Assembly: GCA_930367215.1 (NCBI GenBank)
Contig: OV884058.1
Span: forward strand, 219,956,208-220,020,207
Length of the DNA: 64,000 bases
Direction of reading: 5' to 3'
Source of the DNA: Pollenia angustigena
Taxonomy: Eukaryota > Arthropoda > Insecta > Diptera > Polleniidae
Shown here: in pieces, positions 31,113-43,321 of the stretch
How positions within the stretch are numbered: the first letter of the stretch is position 1
Layout: each line of letters opens with the position of its first letter
The notes under the pieces: generated by a model
What the model was told of the DNA's origin: nothing
The model's input: the letters and a program-made list of their open reading frames with translations, nothing else
Database searches by the model: none
Translations under genes and position numbers: made by a program

Positions 31113-31977
31113 TATTTGATTAACATTAAGAAAAATTTTAAAAAGCCTCATAATAAAAAATCGATGCACAAATATTTTAATTTATTTTGTATTTTTATGA
31201 TGCTGTATCATAATATGATTGCTTCTTAATTTATTATGATTAACATGATGATAATATGATTACTTCTTAGCTTATTATGATTAACATGACAATAATATGA
31301 TTAATTTCTTAGCTTATTATGATTAACAAGACAATAATATGATTAAGGAAAAAATATTATGATGTAATAGTACGAGTATATTTAGTCATAATATGATTCA
31401 ATAATAATCTTAATATGGTGACTACAATCATGAATCTAATCATAACATGTTGCTCTTAGAATATGTTTACCACAACCATGTTTTTTCTTTGCGTGCAGAG
31501 AAAAAACATGTTTCAATATGGTCACCTCCAACAAAACTATTTTTAAAGGAAATTTTCAACATATTATGTTATATTATTATCGCCGATAACCATATTCTGA
31601 TTAAATTAGTCGTCCATCAAGAAGCCACAACCATATTATGGTTGCCTCCGAAAATGTTATGGTTAACTAAAATAACTAATTAAAATATGTTTAACACTTA
31701 TAATAGTATGGTTGTTTTTCAACCATAGCATGTTGCTCTTGGAAAAGGGGAAAATACTATTGTTAATTTTAAAACAAATTATTGTCATATTCAACCACAA
31801 CATGTTTAGAGTCAACAATAATATGGATGTGGCTTCTTGATGGAGGACCAATTTGACAATTACATAGTTGTCGGTGAAACTAATATGGTTACACTAAACA
31901 AGACATGTTTAAAACTTTCTTTAACAATAGTTTTATTGGAGATGACCATATTTTAACATGTTTTTTCTCTGGGTGTA

Positions 31978-32440
31978 GGTTGATATATATTTATGTCACA
32001 TCTGCTCTGTTTAATTTTGCTATTGAAATTTAGCCAGATCGGTCTATAAATGACTGAGATAGGAGCAAGAAACCAAGACTGCCTCTAATTTTACCATAAA
32101 TTCCTTGTTTTTTCTATACATCTGAAAAACGGCAATATCCAAAGTATCTTGGTTATCAATACACAACCTCTCTAAAACAGTGGGCGTGGCACTTCCCATA
32201 AAAAGGTATTATAAATTTCTGTATATATGGAGAACGGCAGGAGCCAAAAATTCCAAATTAAGCAAAAGCTTCTTGGTTAGCAATACACAACATCCGACAA
32301 AATTTGGCCAGGGCTGGAAAAGTGGAGTGGTACAAAATCAATTTCTTTATTTCTTAATAAGTTTACACAAGCCGACACTATTCAAAATATGTATTGGATT
32401 ATACAGAATGTTCCTGAAAAATCGTATGAAATGTTGTAAG
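31978..32440 (+). repeat. fly-type interspersed repeat, right part
   Basis: Continuation of 28492-28677 after the Tc1-type insertion. It aligns with 57880-57990 ('GCTATTGAAATT', 'GATCGGTC', 'AACCAAGACTGCCTC'). Confidence 0.75.
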
Positions 32441-33860
32441 TAAAATAGTTGAACTGCAGCGTGCTAAATTTAATTGCCCGCAAATTTGTTGTATTTATTG
32501 AAATTGAAATTTTTATTTTATTGGAAAATATAAAAATTAATATAAACTTTTAAAAAGTATTTAAGTTAAGCGGAAATAATAACCAAGGGGGAATAAACAA
32601 TTTTCCAAAAAGAAAATAAAAAAAAAAAAAAAATCAACAAAGTACACAAATAAAATCTGATACAGATTATACAATAGACAAAAACATCTTTTGTAAATAA
32701 AATTAAAAATAACGAGAAGAAAATACGAAATAAGGAAAAATGTTGTTTGGGGGAAGGGGAGGGGGGGGGGGGGGGGGTAGAGGGTATGACAATAATTATA
32801 CCCGGCAAAAACGAAAAAGAAACTCAACTCGCTCGACTCTGGGCTGGAAAAAGAAAAAATCAAACTATTTTGAGAACAGGGATCTGTTAATGCTGATTTT
32901 ACAAACATTTTCTTAATTCTCAATCACAAAGCGGCCTGGCCTGACTGACACCCAGCCAGGGTATGGGAACGATTGGGTTTGTGATTGTAACGCAAAAAAG
33001 GTAAGAAGAGGGTTGTTTAAGCGATTCTTTCTGTTTGTTGTCTTTATGGTTGTTCCTTAAATATTTTTGATCATACTTTGTTATGAATGTTTTTTTTTAT
33101 TTGCGTTTTTCTTACGAATGATGAGGATGATGAATATTTCTTTCTTTCCCCTTGAATGGAATATTTTGAGTGTTTTTTTTTATTATTATTATTATTTGTA
33201 CTAAAGATGAGTAAATGAATGTAGAGATGGATGGACCACCTTTGTGGTGTTTTTTTCTTTCTACATACACTGTAGATGTTCAAACAAAATATCTTCCGGT
33301 TTCCGGATAAAGCAAAAGTAAGAAAAGTATAAAAAATTATTTAAGATTTACGAATATGCAATAAATATGCTACTATATGTAAACGTGTGTTAAGATGTGT
33401 ATGTATGTATAAAATATATATGCAGGTATGTGTGTGTTCAAGTGTGTACTCATATAAACCGGAGACGCAATGAAAATCAAAATATACAAATATTTTGTAC
33501 ATTTGTACATATTTCTAAAGAATATTGTTTTTTTTTTATTTATTTGTATGACGCAGTGAGACTTATAAATTGTATTTTTGTTTTGTTTTGTAAATTTGTG
33601 TTTTATTTTATTATTTTATGTGTAGGTAGGTATATATCCAATATATATGAACACTTTTGTTGTTGGTGGTTTCCCTGTGATTTGTGTATTGTGTTGCTTC
33701 CGTTGTTGCAGCATATAAAATATATGTTTATATGCGGTAAATGCTGTGACGCTTCAGAACAAAAAAAAAAGGTATCCTTTGAAATAAAAAGTATATTTTT
33801 TATCCAATAAAAAGTATTACAGAATTTTGATAAAAAAATAAAGTTTGCAGCGAATTTGAA
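32441..33860. other. AT-rich DNA with simple repeats, no gene
   Basis: A run of 16-17 G lies at 32761-32777, with ATT repeats at 33180-33197 and TATG repeats near 33400-33430. The open frames here (32561, 33071, 33397) are low-complexity. Confidence 0.4.
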
Positions 33861-33861
33861 A

Positions 33862-35105
33862 TGCCCTGGCCGAAGCTGGCAGATATGGCGATTTCTTACC
33901 AAACGTGGCAATTTTGAAACGTTTTTTTACGGTGGGATTTTCAATTTGTCGACTTTTTTTTTGTGATTTTGGATATAACTGGCGATTTACTTGGCTTTTT
34001 TGTTATATTATTTAAGCGGTTTCTTTTTAACAGTTTGTCATATTTTGTTATCATTACTAATTTAAAAAAAAATCTGGCAACTTTTGTTCGCTTGATTTTT
34101 GTTTTGTTATCATTTTAAGTTAATTTTATGTTCAGTCTACTATCCTACAGATAATAATGGACTACGTGGTCCAGTGTGGCTTAAATGGACTACTTACAAC
34201 ATGGTCCAATGTACTGTAGTATGGACCATGTTATAAGAAATTAACATGCAGTGCTGCCAACAACTGCATGATGTATACTTTTCTATAGTTTACAGTATTG
34301 CACATTGGTAGCCCTGATGGTGCCCATTATTAATTCTTTATTTAAAAGCGAAAGTTTGTGAAATTTGTGGAAAAAAGGTAAAATAATTAAAAATACCAAG
34401 TAAATATATTTAATAATAGCAATAATAGACTACAGTACACACCATAAAAGGCGATTAGTAAAAATTTAAAAATGCTTAAACTACCCCTTAAGTATACTCC
34501 ATACTGTAGTAACATGAAGTACTTTTAAGACTAACCCACTTTAGTACTCCATGGAGTAGTTAGGGACTACTTTGGTGGGTTATATGGTCCCCTCCTAGGA
34601 CATCGTAATGTCCTTTACCCATATATTTGGAGTAGTTTTGTAGTACTCCTACTCCTTTATGGACTACTCTTTACATGCATGTATGGACTAGTCTCGTTAT
34701 CTGCAGGGTATTTAGTTCTAATAGTATGTATGCAGATCAAAACACCAGTAATGAAATCGATGAGGCTGAAGTGTACGATCTTATAGACTTGTGAACTCCA
34801 TTTTATGTTACATATTTAAAAAAAAAAAAAAAAAAAAACAAAAATAACAGAAACTAAACAAAATTTACTTTCGACGACTTTTTTGTATTTTTTCTCAGTT
34901 TTTGGCGATTTTTGATTTTATTATATTATTAATATATTATATTCCAATACCTCACTTTGCGTCGTGGTTACGTGGTTAAAAACGCGACGCAATATTTAAT
35001 TAAAAAAAAAAAATTACGAAAACTGAACAAAATTGACGTTTGGCGATTTTTGACATCCGGTTTGGCGATGAAGCTCAAAAAAATCTGACAACTTTGACCC
35101 TGGCT
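33862..35105. mobile_element. hAT-like relic with nested MITE
   Basis: The left end 'CTGGCCGAAGCTGGCAGAT' and the inverted right end 'CAGGGTCAAAGTTGTCAGAT' (35075-35097) are similar but not identical. Subterminal 'TGGCGATTT' words occur on both sides. No clear duplication remains. The MITE 34143-34708 sits inside. Confidence 0.45.
34143..34708. mobile_element. 566-bp TA MITE with GTAGTCC words
   Basis: The ends are TCCTACAGATAA and TTATCTGCAGGG with TA at 34141-34142 and 34709-34710. The subterminal regions are filled with 'TGGACTAC', 'GTAGTCC' and 'GGTCC' words in both orientations. A relative is at 53756-54128. Confidence 0.75.
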
Positions 35106-35700
35106 CATATTTTTCTATAACCATTGGTCCATATAGGTATTGTTGGGTTATGCGAAATATGTATATAAAATAAAATCATGCTTAAATAAATCTGCTCTTA
35201 AAAAAGATTTATGGCCGTTTTCTCATTGCACGTTTATCTCTTTTCCCAACGACTTTTTCAACACTTTTTATACAAGTTTAATAATTCCACTTCATTAACC
35301 GAGACACATGGTTTGCAATCACACCTGTTTCACTTTCTCACAAAAATTTTACATACACACTTTTTTCTGTAAATTGGCGAGTAATTTTCTTGCATGACAG
35401 CTAAAGCTCAAATTTGACGTGCCATTACCATAATGCCACAGCCGTAACTGCGAATTTAGAAACCAAAATTTAATTAGTTTGTATGGTATGTTTATGTCGT
35501 TTCGGTAATGCAAAGGTGATGGTAATACAGCTTTAATATGGTTATGTCACGTATAATTGGACCTTAACACTCGCCAACAATTTTACAGACGCAGTTAAGT
35601 GAGAAAATCAGTTGTTTGTTTAAATTTTGGGCAATTTTGTTTTACTTCTCATAATTCAAAAAGTTTCTCGACGCGGGAGTTATACGTACAGATTTTGAAA
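35106..35700. other. unassigned DNA
   Basis: No gene. The parts 35335-35385 and 35575-35610 ('TCTCACAAAAATTTTAC', 'CGCCAACAATTTTACAGAC') hint at a decayed inverted repeat. Confidence 0.3.
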
Positions 35701-35866
35701 ATCCCGAATTAAGGAATCCTCAATCGCTAACTAACGTTTCTCTGCATTGTCGCTCCGCGGCCGGGACCAAGGATCTTCTCGTCTATGTTCTAATAAAGCT
35801 CCTCTATGATAAATCAAACATCGGCTTTAGTTTGTGATAACAGTGTGTGTCAAGCCATAGAGGAGA
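35701..35866 (+). repeat. decayed foldback 82-bp unit
   Basis: 'ATCGCTAACTAACGTTTCTC', 'GCGGCCGGGACCAAGGATC' and 'TTCTCGTCTATG' align with the 82-bp units at 5847-6137 at clearly lower similarity. The inverted 'CCATAGAGGAGAAGACC' follows. Relic of an older foldback element. Confidence 0.6.
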
Positions 35867-35867
35867 A

Positions 35868-36266
35868 GACCAAAAAATCGTGCAATGTATGTAAAACGGA
35901 TTTTCAAAATTCCGGACCTTGCAATTTTTGAATTTTTCGAAAACCTCTTTTACATACTAGTGAAATTTTATGCATAAAATATTCCTCGAACAAAAACATC
36001 CGAAGTGTCGTTTAAGTATACTTTTGTGTGGAAGCTAAAAAATAGGTCAAAAATGACCACTTAAACTCAGTGTTAGAAGGTTAATACATTCGAAGAAAAG
36101 AATCGCCATACAATTCTACTGCAGACATCTGAAATAGTCTTTTAGCTCAGAAGTACATTAAGTATATTGTTTTGACTTGTACCAAACGCCTTTTCAAGAA
36201 ATTCAAAAATTTCAATGCCCGAAATTTCGAATATCAGTTTTACATACATTGCACGATTTTTTGGTC
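35868..36266. repeat. 399-bp inverted-repeat segment
   Basis: GACCAAAAAATCGTGCAATG (35868) and CATTGCACGATTTTTTGGTC (ending 36266) are perfect inverted copies for about 30 bases, with weaker pairing for ~50 more. No target duplication was found. Confidence 0.8.
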
Positions 36267-36530
36267 CTTGAAGACCCCTAGTAAAATTTGATGCCTAAAA
36301 TATTCGTCGAATAATTTAACCCTCTAAAGTACCGTTTTAGTATACTTTTATGTGAAAGTTAAAAAAGGACAAAAAATACCCCTTAAACTGAGTGTTAGAA
36401 GGTTGATATATTTTAAGAAAAGAATCGCCATACAACTCTACTGCAGAAATCTGAAATAGTCTTTTAGCTCAGAAGTACATTTTTATATATTTTTATGACT
36501 TATACCAAACGCCTTTTCAAAAATCAAATC
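35940..36530 (+). repeat. tandem duplication, period about 322
   Basis: 'AGTCTTTTAGCTCAGAAGTA' occurs at about 36136 and 36458; 'AAGAATCGCCATACAA', 'GTGTTAGAAGGTT' and 'ACCAAACGCCTTTTCAA' recur with the same spacing. The repeat boundary overlaps the right arm of the inverted repeat 35868-36266. Confidence 0.85.
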
Positions 36531-36540
36531 TTTATTGGCC

Positions 36541-37480
36541 AATATTTCGGGAACCCGAGCTAACTTTTCAAAATCCTTTGGCAAATTTGCTCTACCAATA
36601 GTCAAGTTTCATTTCGCGTTAAAAGTATTGAGGCTGTTTTTTTTGTTGCACAGTGTAATTGGCAAAGTGTAGCATTTAAAGCTTAATATCTATGATGACC
36701 CGAATTTTGTTGCACTGTGTTATTTGCATTTAAAACTTAAAATTCAGCTTAGGAGTTCAAAGGTTAATTTGTAACAAATGCGTTACTTAGCTAAATTTTC
36801 AAGTTGCTCTTAAGAACCAGTTCAAGGATCTTCAAGTGCAGCATAGAAAAAAAGTTACTCAACCATATTCACTTATTAGCTCAGTTAGAGAAAACGTGTA
36901 CTTATTTCCTTAAAAAAGTGGTTAAAAAAAAGGGATCGTATACAAAAACCTAAAGCAAACTTCCGCACGCATTAAATATCTACACAAGAATGTGCGTGCC
37001 ACCTTTTACTTTTTTGGCAGTCAAGTTCGATTTTTTTGATGATCTTCTTGTTCTTCTCTAAATATTAAAGGATAACTGTTAGAAAATTTAATTTAAGTTC
37101 AGAGTCAAAAACCTTATCTGTACTATTTTGTTAATAGAATTTGTTTATTGTTAATCTTGTGCATGTAGAACTTTCTTAAAAAGTAGAATTTTGCTGAACT
37201 CCAACCTTCCCTTCTAGTTGTCATTCGCTCTGACTCACATTAAATTTCTCTAGTTGATTGTTATTTTTACTGCAAAGAAAAAAAGGGACTTCTTTCTCAT
37301 TTGCATCTTTGAGAAATGAAGTGTATTTTATCTCGTGCTGTATAAAAAGAATATAAATAAAATTTCATACAACTGTCACCGAATGTTTTTATGATAATAA
37401 AACGAAACGAAACAAAAACAGGGAAGAAATAAAATTCATTTGACTATTTTGTCTAAATACAAACATTCTTACAATTGTAT
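36541..37480. other. unassigned AT-rich DNA
   Basis: A short repeat 'TTGCACTGTGT/TTGCACAGTGT' occurs near 36643 and 36710. No gene or element end found. Confidence 0.35.
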
Positions 37481-37619
37481 AGGGTGATTTTTTAAAACGT
37501 TTGAATTTTGAAAATTGAAAAGAAAAACACAGAAAATTTGCGAAAGTGAATAAAAATTTTTTTGGTTCGAAAAAAAGAATGCCTGCCTTTACTTTTTAAA
37601 GACAAATTAATATAAATGT

Positions 37620-38190
37620 TCCCCGCGGCTACGCCGTAGATACTCCAACCATGTACTCCAATTTGAGATGCGTTTTTTTTTTAATTTCGGCCGGTATCTC
37701 AACAATGGCAGCTGTTATGTTGTCTTCCAGGTTTAAAATTGTTGCTGGCTTGTCCCTGCTCACGAGTGACTTTACGTATCCCCACAAAAAACAGGCTTAT
37801 GGAGTCAAACCGCATGATGTCGAGAGCCAAAGGACTGCTCCAAAAGGTGCAATTAATTGCTCACTAAACTCACCTCTCAATAGGTTCATGGTATCACGTG
37901 CAACGTCTTGTTGATACCACATGTTAACCAAAATCAAGTCTTCCATTTCGGGGGTGGGAAACGTTGCTAATCATCGCACGCATCCTTGCTCCGTTGCCTG
38001 TAATGTGGCGATTTTCAACGTTCTTGAAAAAGTACGGTCCAATGACCCCAGCAACCCACAAAACGCACCGAACAGGGTATCTTTCAGGGCGCATTGGCAG
38101 CTTTTGAACTACTTCTGGCTTCTCTTCACACCAAATTTGTCAATTCTGCTTATTGACGTATCCATTTAGATAAAAAGGAGCAAAATGACC
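37620..38190 (-). pseudogene. mariner transposase relic
   Basis: Minus-strand fragments in order: YVNKQN-like and WCEEKPEVVQKLPMRPER, CVLWVAGVIGPYFFKNVENR, NGARMRAMISNV, then SRDKPATILNLEDNITAAI and VEIPAEI near the C-terminus. Stops and frameshifts are frequent. Same family as the plus-strand relics at 9117, 10821 and 43434 but more diverged. The N-terminal DNA-binding part was not identified. Confidence 0.75.
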
Positions 38191-38280
38191 ATAAAATAGA
38201 TGTAAGGAACAAATTTTCTACACATCATGAATTTTGCTTATAAAATTTAATGATTTGCAAGCGTTGATCATTTGTAAAGT

Positions 38281-38421
38281 CTAGGGTACACGGAATGTTT
38301 AAATCCACATGCGCATGTGGTTCTGACGTAATTTTGACGTCATCACATATTGGCCATTGTGGCTTTGTAATAACGTCAGTACCACATACGCATGTAGCTT
38401 TCACATTCCGTGTACTCTAGG
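38281..38421. mobile_element. 141-bp MITE nested in mariner
   Basis: Inverted ends CTAGGGTACACGGAATGT and ACATTCCGTGTACTCTAG; inner 'CCACATGCGCATGTGG' and 'CCACATACGCATGTAG' form further hairpins. The target duplication is not certain. Confidence 0.75.
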
Positions 38422-38879
38422 CTTTAGTCTTTTCATGGTGAAATGGCAAACCTTACAGGCCAACCTTAATCAGCTCTTATGGCGTTTTTTATCTGTCAAA
38501 AATTTTCATGCTCATATAAAATGTATGAAGTTGGCCCAAATAGATCGGCGTCAGCGCTTTGCAATTTTAAAATATGATTTTGACAGCACGTTAAGTGGTA
38601 AAGTTGGCTGCCATTGTCAAATAGTAATGGCAATCTAGTTATTTTTGGCCAATCTAGCGGTTTTATCTCCAGTTTTATTTCTATTTTGTTGGTTTTACTA
38701 AACACTTTAAGTTCACATTACTGTTCATAACACAGCGTTGACTCCTCAATTTGAACTTGTCATTGCAGCTTTAAAGCTAGGCGCTAGAAAACCTTACGCC
38801 TTACGAGCTGATTAAGGCTTGTCTGTTACTAAGCATTTTTTGCATTGAAAAGCCAAAAAGCAAAAAAATCACCCTTTTC

Positions 38880-39985
38880 TTGTATTCGTATTTCTATTAA
38901 TGTTGTTTTATTTATGAGTGTATGTTTGTGTGTGTGTGTTTTTAGATCTATGACTATGTTTTCATATGTATTTTGATGTTGTGCACGTGTCAATTGGAAT
39001 TGATTGTTTCTTAAAGTAAACTATACACAAACATTTTGTTTTTTGTTCTTAAAAATTTTCCTCCCTCATCAGAAAAATGTATTTTCTCTTTTATTATTTT
39101 TCTTTCTAAAATATTCCTCACTGACTAACGATGAAATAAAATCCCAAATGTGTGATTTTGTTGTTGTTGTTGTTGGTTGGGGTTTCTTTTTGGTTGTTTT
39201 TACTCTGTGTTTTAAGTCTTGTTTGTAAAATGATTTAATAAAATTTTTTGTTGTTGTCGTTGTTGTTCTTGAGTCTTTGAGAAAATATAGAATACACAGA
39301 TACAAAGACACATGTTTACATAGAATGTTTGTGTGTATATGCGTATTTTATATTTGTAACAACAATCTATAATATTTATACTAAATATATTTTCCTTTTT
39401 ATGTTTGTTTGTTCGTTTTTAAAAATGAATGCAAGTCCAGGAAACATTTTAAGCAAATCCATCAGAATTTAAGCCACTAATAGACAAGAATACGAATCGG
39501 TTTTCTCAAAACATAATGAATGCACTTTTAAGAATTTTATACAAAGTAATCGGTTCTCAAACCCAAATACAACTCATAATATTTTCATGACAATCCGTAA
39601 AATCTGCCGCAAAGTATAAAAAGACAAGAAAAAAAAATATATTTTAAAGCTCGAATGTTTTAAATAAAAAATAGTTCATTCGTTTGCTTAGAAAATTTTC
39701 CATTTTATTTTCCATGAAATGCTTACTGGGTATTGTACTTTCAGGTTCTTGTATGTATGTGTTTATGTGTATGACTAATCGTATGCAATAAATTTGTTTG
39801 AGCAAATCTTTTCTTTAGATGTTCCCTTTTTTTCTTGATTTGTTCATTTTCTTTAACAATATACATTCAATTATATGTATGTCTGTACGTCTTATGCTTT
39901 ATTTTCTTTTAAGCATTTTAATAAAACATATATTTTTTCCACTAGAACAAAATACATGAAAAAAATCAATCAATCTTTAGATGTG
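38880..39985. other. AT-rich DNA with simple repeats, no gene
   Basis: GTGT runs near 38928 and TTG runs at 39160-39175 and 39250-39268. No exon-like frame. Confidence 0.4.
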
Positions 39986-39993
39986 CTCTCAAG

Positions 39994-41332
39994 CAGTGTT
40001 CGAAAATAAACACTAAATATCGCTCCTTAGTGATCGGTTCGGTAGATTTGTGGAAAACAGAAACGCTAAAAGTGTTTGTGTAGAGAATCATTACAAAAAT
40101 AACGAATCCCTGTTTGCCACCTTTTGAACACAAAAATAATACTGTTTTTATCCAACTTAACAAAAACATGAGAACATGTAATTCCGTTTGGTTTTTTTTT
40201 AAAGCACAAACTTTATTATGTTCGGTTCGGCTCATTGATGTTCGTTCCGTTTTGTTGTGCGTAGCGCCCTTTTGGCTGGTAAAAAAACCAAAAATTTTTA
40301 ACAAAAAAAAAAAAAAAAAAACAAAATAGTCGGCAAAATAATTTAGCACAAACAAAACATATACACACAAAAGCTGTTTGTGCTGCAGTCGCTGCTAAAA
40401 TTTTTTGTTTGTTAATTTCTTTATCAATGTAAAACAAGAAACCAGTGTTCGAAAATAAACAGTACACTATTTAGCCTTTGGCTCACACAGCCAAGTACGA
40501 TATCTATTTTTTTTTAGTAATTTTGTAGACGAACACAACCCTTAATACCGTTCATACCTATTTTCAAGTAAGAGCCGAATATTATATAGTGTTCTGTTCT
40601 TAGTTTAAAAACAATACAATTGTAGTGATACCCTAGACAAACATTATATTTTAATGATCTATAGTATTTTACATTGATAAAGAAATGAGCAAGCAAAAAA
40701 TTTTAGCAACGACCGCAGCACGAACAGCTTGTGTGTGTATTGTGTATATGTTTTGTTTGTGTAAAATTACTTTGCTGGCTTTTTGTTTTTTTTCGTATTT
40801 TGTATATTGTTTTTGTAAAAAATTTTTGGTTTTATTACCATCCAAAACGACGAACATTAATGTGCCAAACCGAACAGAATGAAGTTTGCGATTGTTTAAA
40901 AGAACCGAATGGGATTAAATGTTCTCATCTTTTGTTAAGTTGGATAAAAAAATAATTATTTTCGTGTTCGAAAGATGACAAACAGGGAAACGTTATTTTT
41001 TTTTAAAGGATTTTCTACACAAACACTAGTAGCGCTTGTATTTTCCACAAATCTACCGAACCGAACACTAAGGAGCGATATTTAGTGTTTATATTCGAAC
41101 ACTGAAAGAAACATAATAGAACATTTAAATATTATGTTTGTCTACAGTATCACTAAAACTGTTCTGTTTTTAACGAAGAACAGAACACTATATAATGTTC
41201 TGCTCCTTCTTGAAAAAAGTTACGAACGGTATCAAGGGTTGTGTTCGTATACACAAACATTACACAAATAGATATCGTTTCTGGGTGTGTGAGCCGAACA
41301 CTAAATAATGTTCAGATTATTTTCGAACACTG
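39994..41332. mobile_element. hAT-like element of A-B-A'-B' structure
   Basis: The outer ends are CAGTGTTCGAAAATAA (39994) and TTATTTTCGAACACTG (ending 41332). The flanks are CTCTCAAG (39986-39993) and CGCTCAAG (41333-41340), an 8-bp duplication with one change. Inside, segment A (39994-~40435) is the inverted copy of ~40665-41104, and B (40443-~40664) is the inverted copy of 41105-41332. The same end sequence CAGTGTTCGAA also marks the inner junctions at 40443 and 41104. Apparent frames at 39966-40955 are repeats of the arms. Confidence 0.85.
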
Positions 41333-41344
41333 CGCTCAAGGATT

Positions 41345-42425
41345 TGTAGGTTTTTTTCAATCGGTTTTAGTGTGAAATGTTATCTAAAATCTAAAATTTG
41401 TTTGAATTAAAACAAATCCATAAAAATATTTATTACTCAAGACTTTTAAGGCAAATAAACTCTCCCTTATATGGAAGACATGGGCTAATTATGGATCAGT
41501 ATTTATATATTTTATTTGGCCTGAATAATTTTAAGCCGCATTTCATTGAATTTTAAAATTTGTATTAATACCATGAGAAAATATTGACATATTCCTAAAC
41601 ATTTTAATTAAATATTTTTTGCTCTTTAAAATCGGTCGACCAATTATCTTTCCGAATTATTGAATTTGCGTTAAAATGGCATCGATTTGTTTTTGCATAT
41701 TGTTGCATATTTTTTAGTGGAAATGCATATTTGTGCATATATTAATATTTTTGAGTGATTTTTTTTTATTTTAATATTATAAAAAAAGTTCTTGAACAAA
41801 TTTTTAAGTACATACACAAAAAACCTTCTAAGAAATATCTAAAAATTAATAAATAAATAGTACTTTTGGAGCTTTGATTTAAATACAAGATTTCGTCAAA
41901 AGATTCTTCTATTTTAAACCGATGCAGCATTGGTAAGCATTGTTAAGACTTTCAATGGGATTGAAATATTAAGTCCAAAGCTTTTACAAGTTGCTTGCTT
42001 GCATATGGGTTATACTGCGTTAAATAGGAAATTAGCAGCCAATTCGATAATATTGAAAATTTTAATGAAATGTATCCGTTTGTACCCCTTCCACCGCATT
42101 TAAATAACATCAGAAGTCGATTAGCATTTGTATTACGGATATATTGGTGAAACAATAATTAGGAGGGATTGAGTTTACTTAATAAAATATAGAATTAATA
42201 GAAAATAAATTTAACAATGTGAAAGGAAGAATAGTCCAACAAAAAAAAAAACAATCCAAAACGTTTTGTAAAAAAAGTAACTGCCTGGCCCACGATATCG
42301 ACAAGAACATTTCTTTCTTATATTTATATTGAAAACAAAAACAAATTTTAATTTTTTTAGTATTTAAGCATATTTTTTAGTGCATATTTAAGGCGCATAT
42401 TTTAGATTTTTTAGTGCATGAAAAT
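41345..42425. other. AT-rich DNA with GCATAT words
   Basis: 'TTGCATATTGTTGCATATTT' near 41695 and 'GCATATTTTTTAGTGCATATT' words near 42370-42415 suggest the ends of an old element between about 41690 and 42430, but no clean boundary or duplication was found. No gene. Confidence 0.35.
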
Positions 42426-42429
42426 CTCA

Positions 42430-43090
42430 TCCCTAGTCTAGCCAATTATTTTTTTTCAATTAAACTCTTAATCGAACATTTAATTAAGGTTAAGTTAGAG
42501 TGGGACCACCCTAAATTCAAAAGCATTTCATATAAAATTATGAGCCAAGATGTCAAATGCCTTTTTAAAATCGATTTCAATAAGGTACAGGGGAGACTTC
42601 CATTCCACTATTTGCTCTACAGTGACTCTCAGTGAGTTATTGTGGTCCACACATGATTTCTAAGGACAAAACCCAGCCTGCTGTTTTCTTAAATATAACA
42701 TCATTTCATCTAATATCCTTTGATTATAGCCTGAGCTAAGACTTTATTTAGTTTCCTCAGTTGTTGCGATTTTTTAAGTCACCATTTTTTAGGTGTTTTA
42801 ACAACAATGCCTTATTTAAGGATCTCTGGAATTTTCTCTGCTGACTAAATTCGTAGTACAAGTATAAGAGGTAGAATCAATTCTGCGGTCATTCTCGGAT
42901 TTGCTTTTAAGAGTTCTGTGGATATGTGAAGAAAACATTTCAGAGTAGTGTGGGGCCCAAAGTTCAAGTTGTTCATTTTTAGAGGTGCGGGCATTATCCC
43001 CAATTGCTTTGGCGGAGACTGATGTACTATTATGAGTTTAAACAGAACTGCTAGTACCGAACGAGACCACATTTTTCATAAAATTTTTCT
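42430..43090 (-). pseudogene. LINE reverse transcriptase fragment
   Basis: Read from 43085 downward in shifting frames: ELLKANPRMTAELILPLI, SAEKIPEILK, GIVVKTPKKW, LNKVLAQAIIKGY, then LRKQQAGF and VEWKSPLYL-like. This is the fingers part of a non-LTR reverse transcriptase ('EGIVVKIPKKGD...NW.GI', 'QAGFR'). Stops and frameshifts are many. It ends before the catalytic YADD box. Possibly the same family as 13690-14340. Confidence 0.7.
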
Positions 43091-43321
43091 TATGCTCTTA
43101 CATATGGGCATTTCCGTCAAAAGGTCCACCGTGACCGAAAATTTAAAAGTTATTAAAAGCTGATTATTATTTTACGATATTGTTATAGAGAAATATTTAG
43201 ATTTTACTAATTTTATAAATTTACCCATATATTTGTTCACTTAGATGAATAATCAGACTGCAAAGTTGTGCAAACGTAATTTCTTTTATGTGAGAATGTT
43301 TAATTGTATGTTTCTTTAATA

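Larger units (their letters stand above)
28678..31975 (+). mobile_element. Tc1/mariner-type element with nested MITEs
   Basis: TA lies on both sides (28676-28677, 31976-31977). The ends are CACCCACACGCAGAAAAAA and, inverted, CACCCAGAGAAAAAACATG. The copy at 57870-57900 is uninterrupted and of equal length, an empty site. Subterminal parts are rich in 'AACCATATTATGG' words. It carries a decayed transposase and two inner MITEs. Similar end sequences sit in both arms of the foldback element (5650-5820, 7340-7440). Confidence 0.85.
37482..38874 (-). mobile_element. near full-length mariner relic
   Basis: The left end is GGGTGATTTTTT (37482) and the right end AAAAAATCACCC (ending 38874). TA precedes the left end, while the right flank is TT. 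The length minus the nested 141-bp MITE is about 1.25 kb, a normal mariner size. The transposase relic is on the minus strand. Confidence 0.82.

Noticed and set aside
32561..32923. Phe/Pro-rich minus-strand frame
   Set aside because: Built on poly-G and poly-A tracts.
39966..40955. Hydrophobic-looking frames
   Set aside because: They lie in the arms of an inverted-repeat element and mirror each other; low complexity, no start context.
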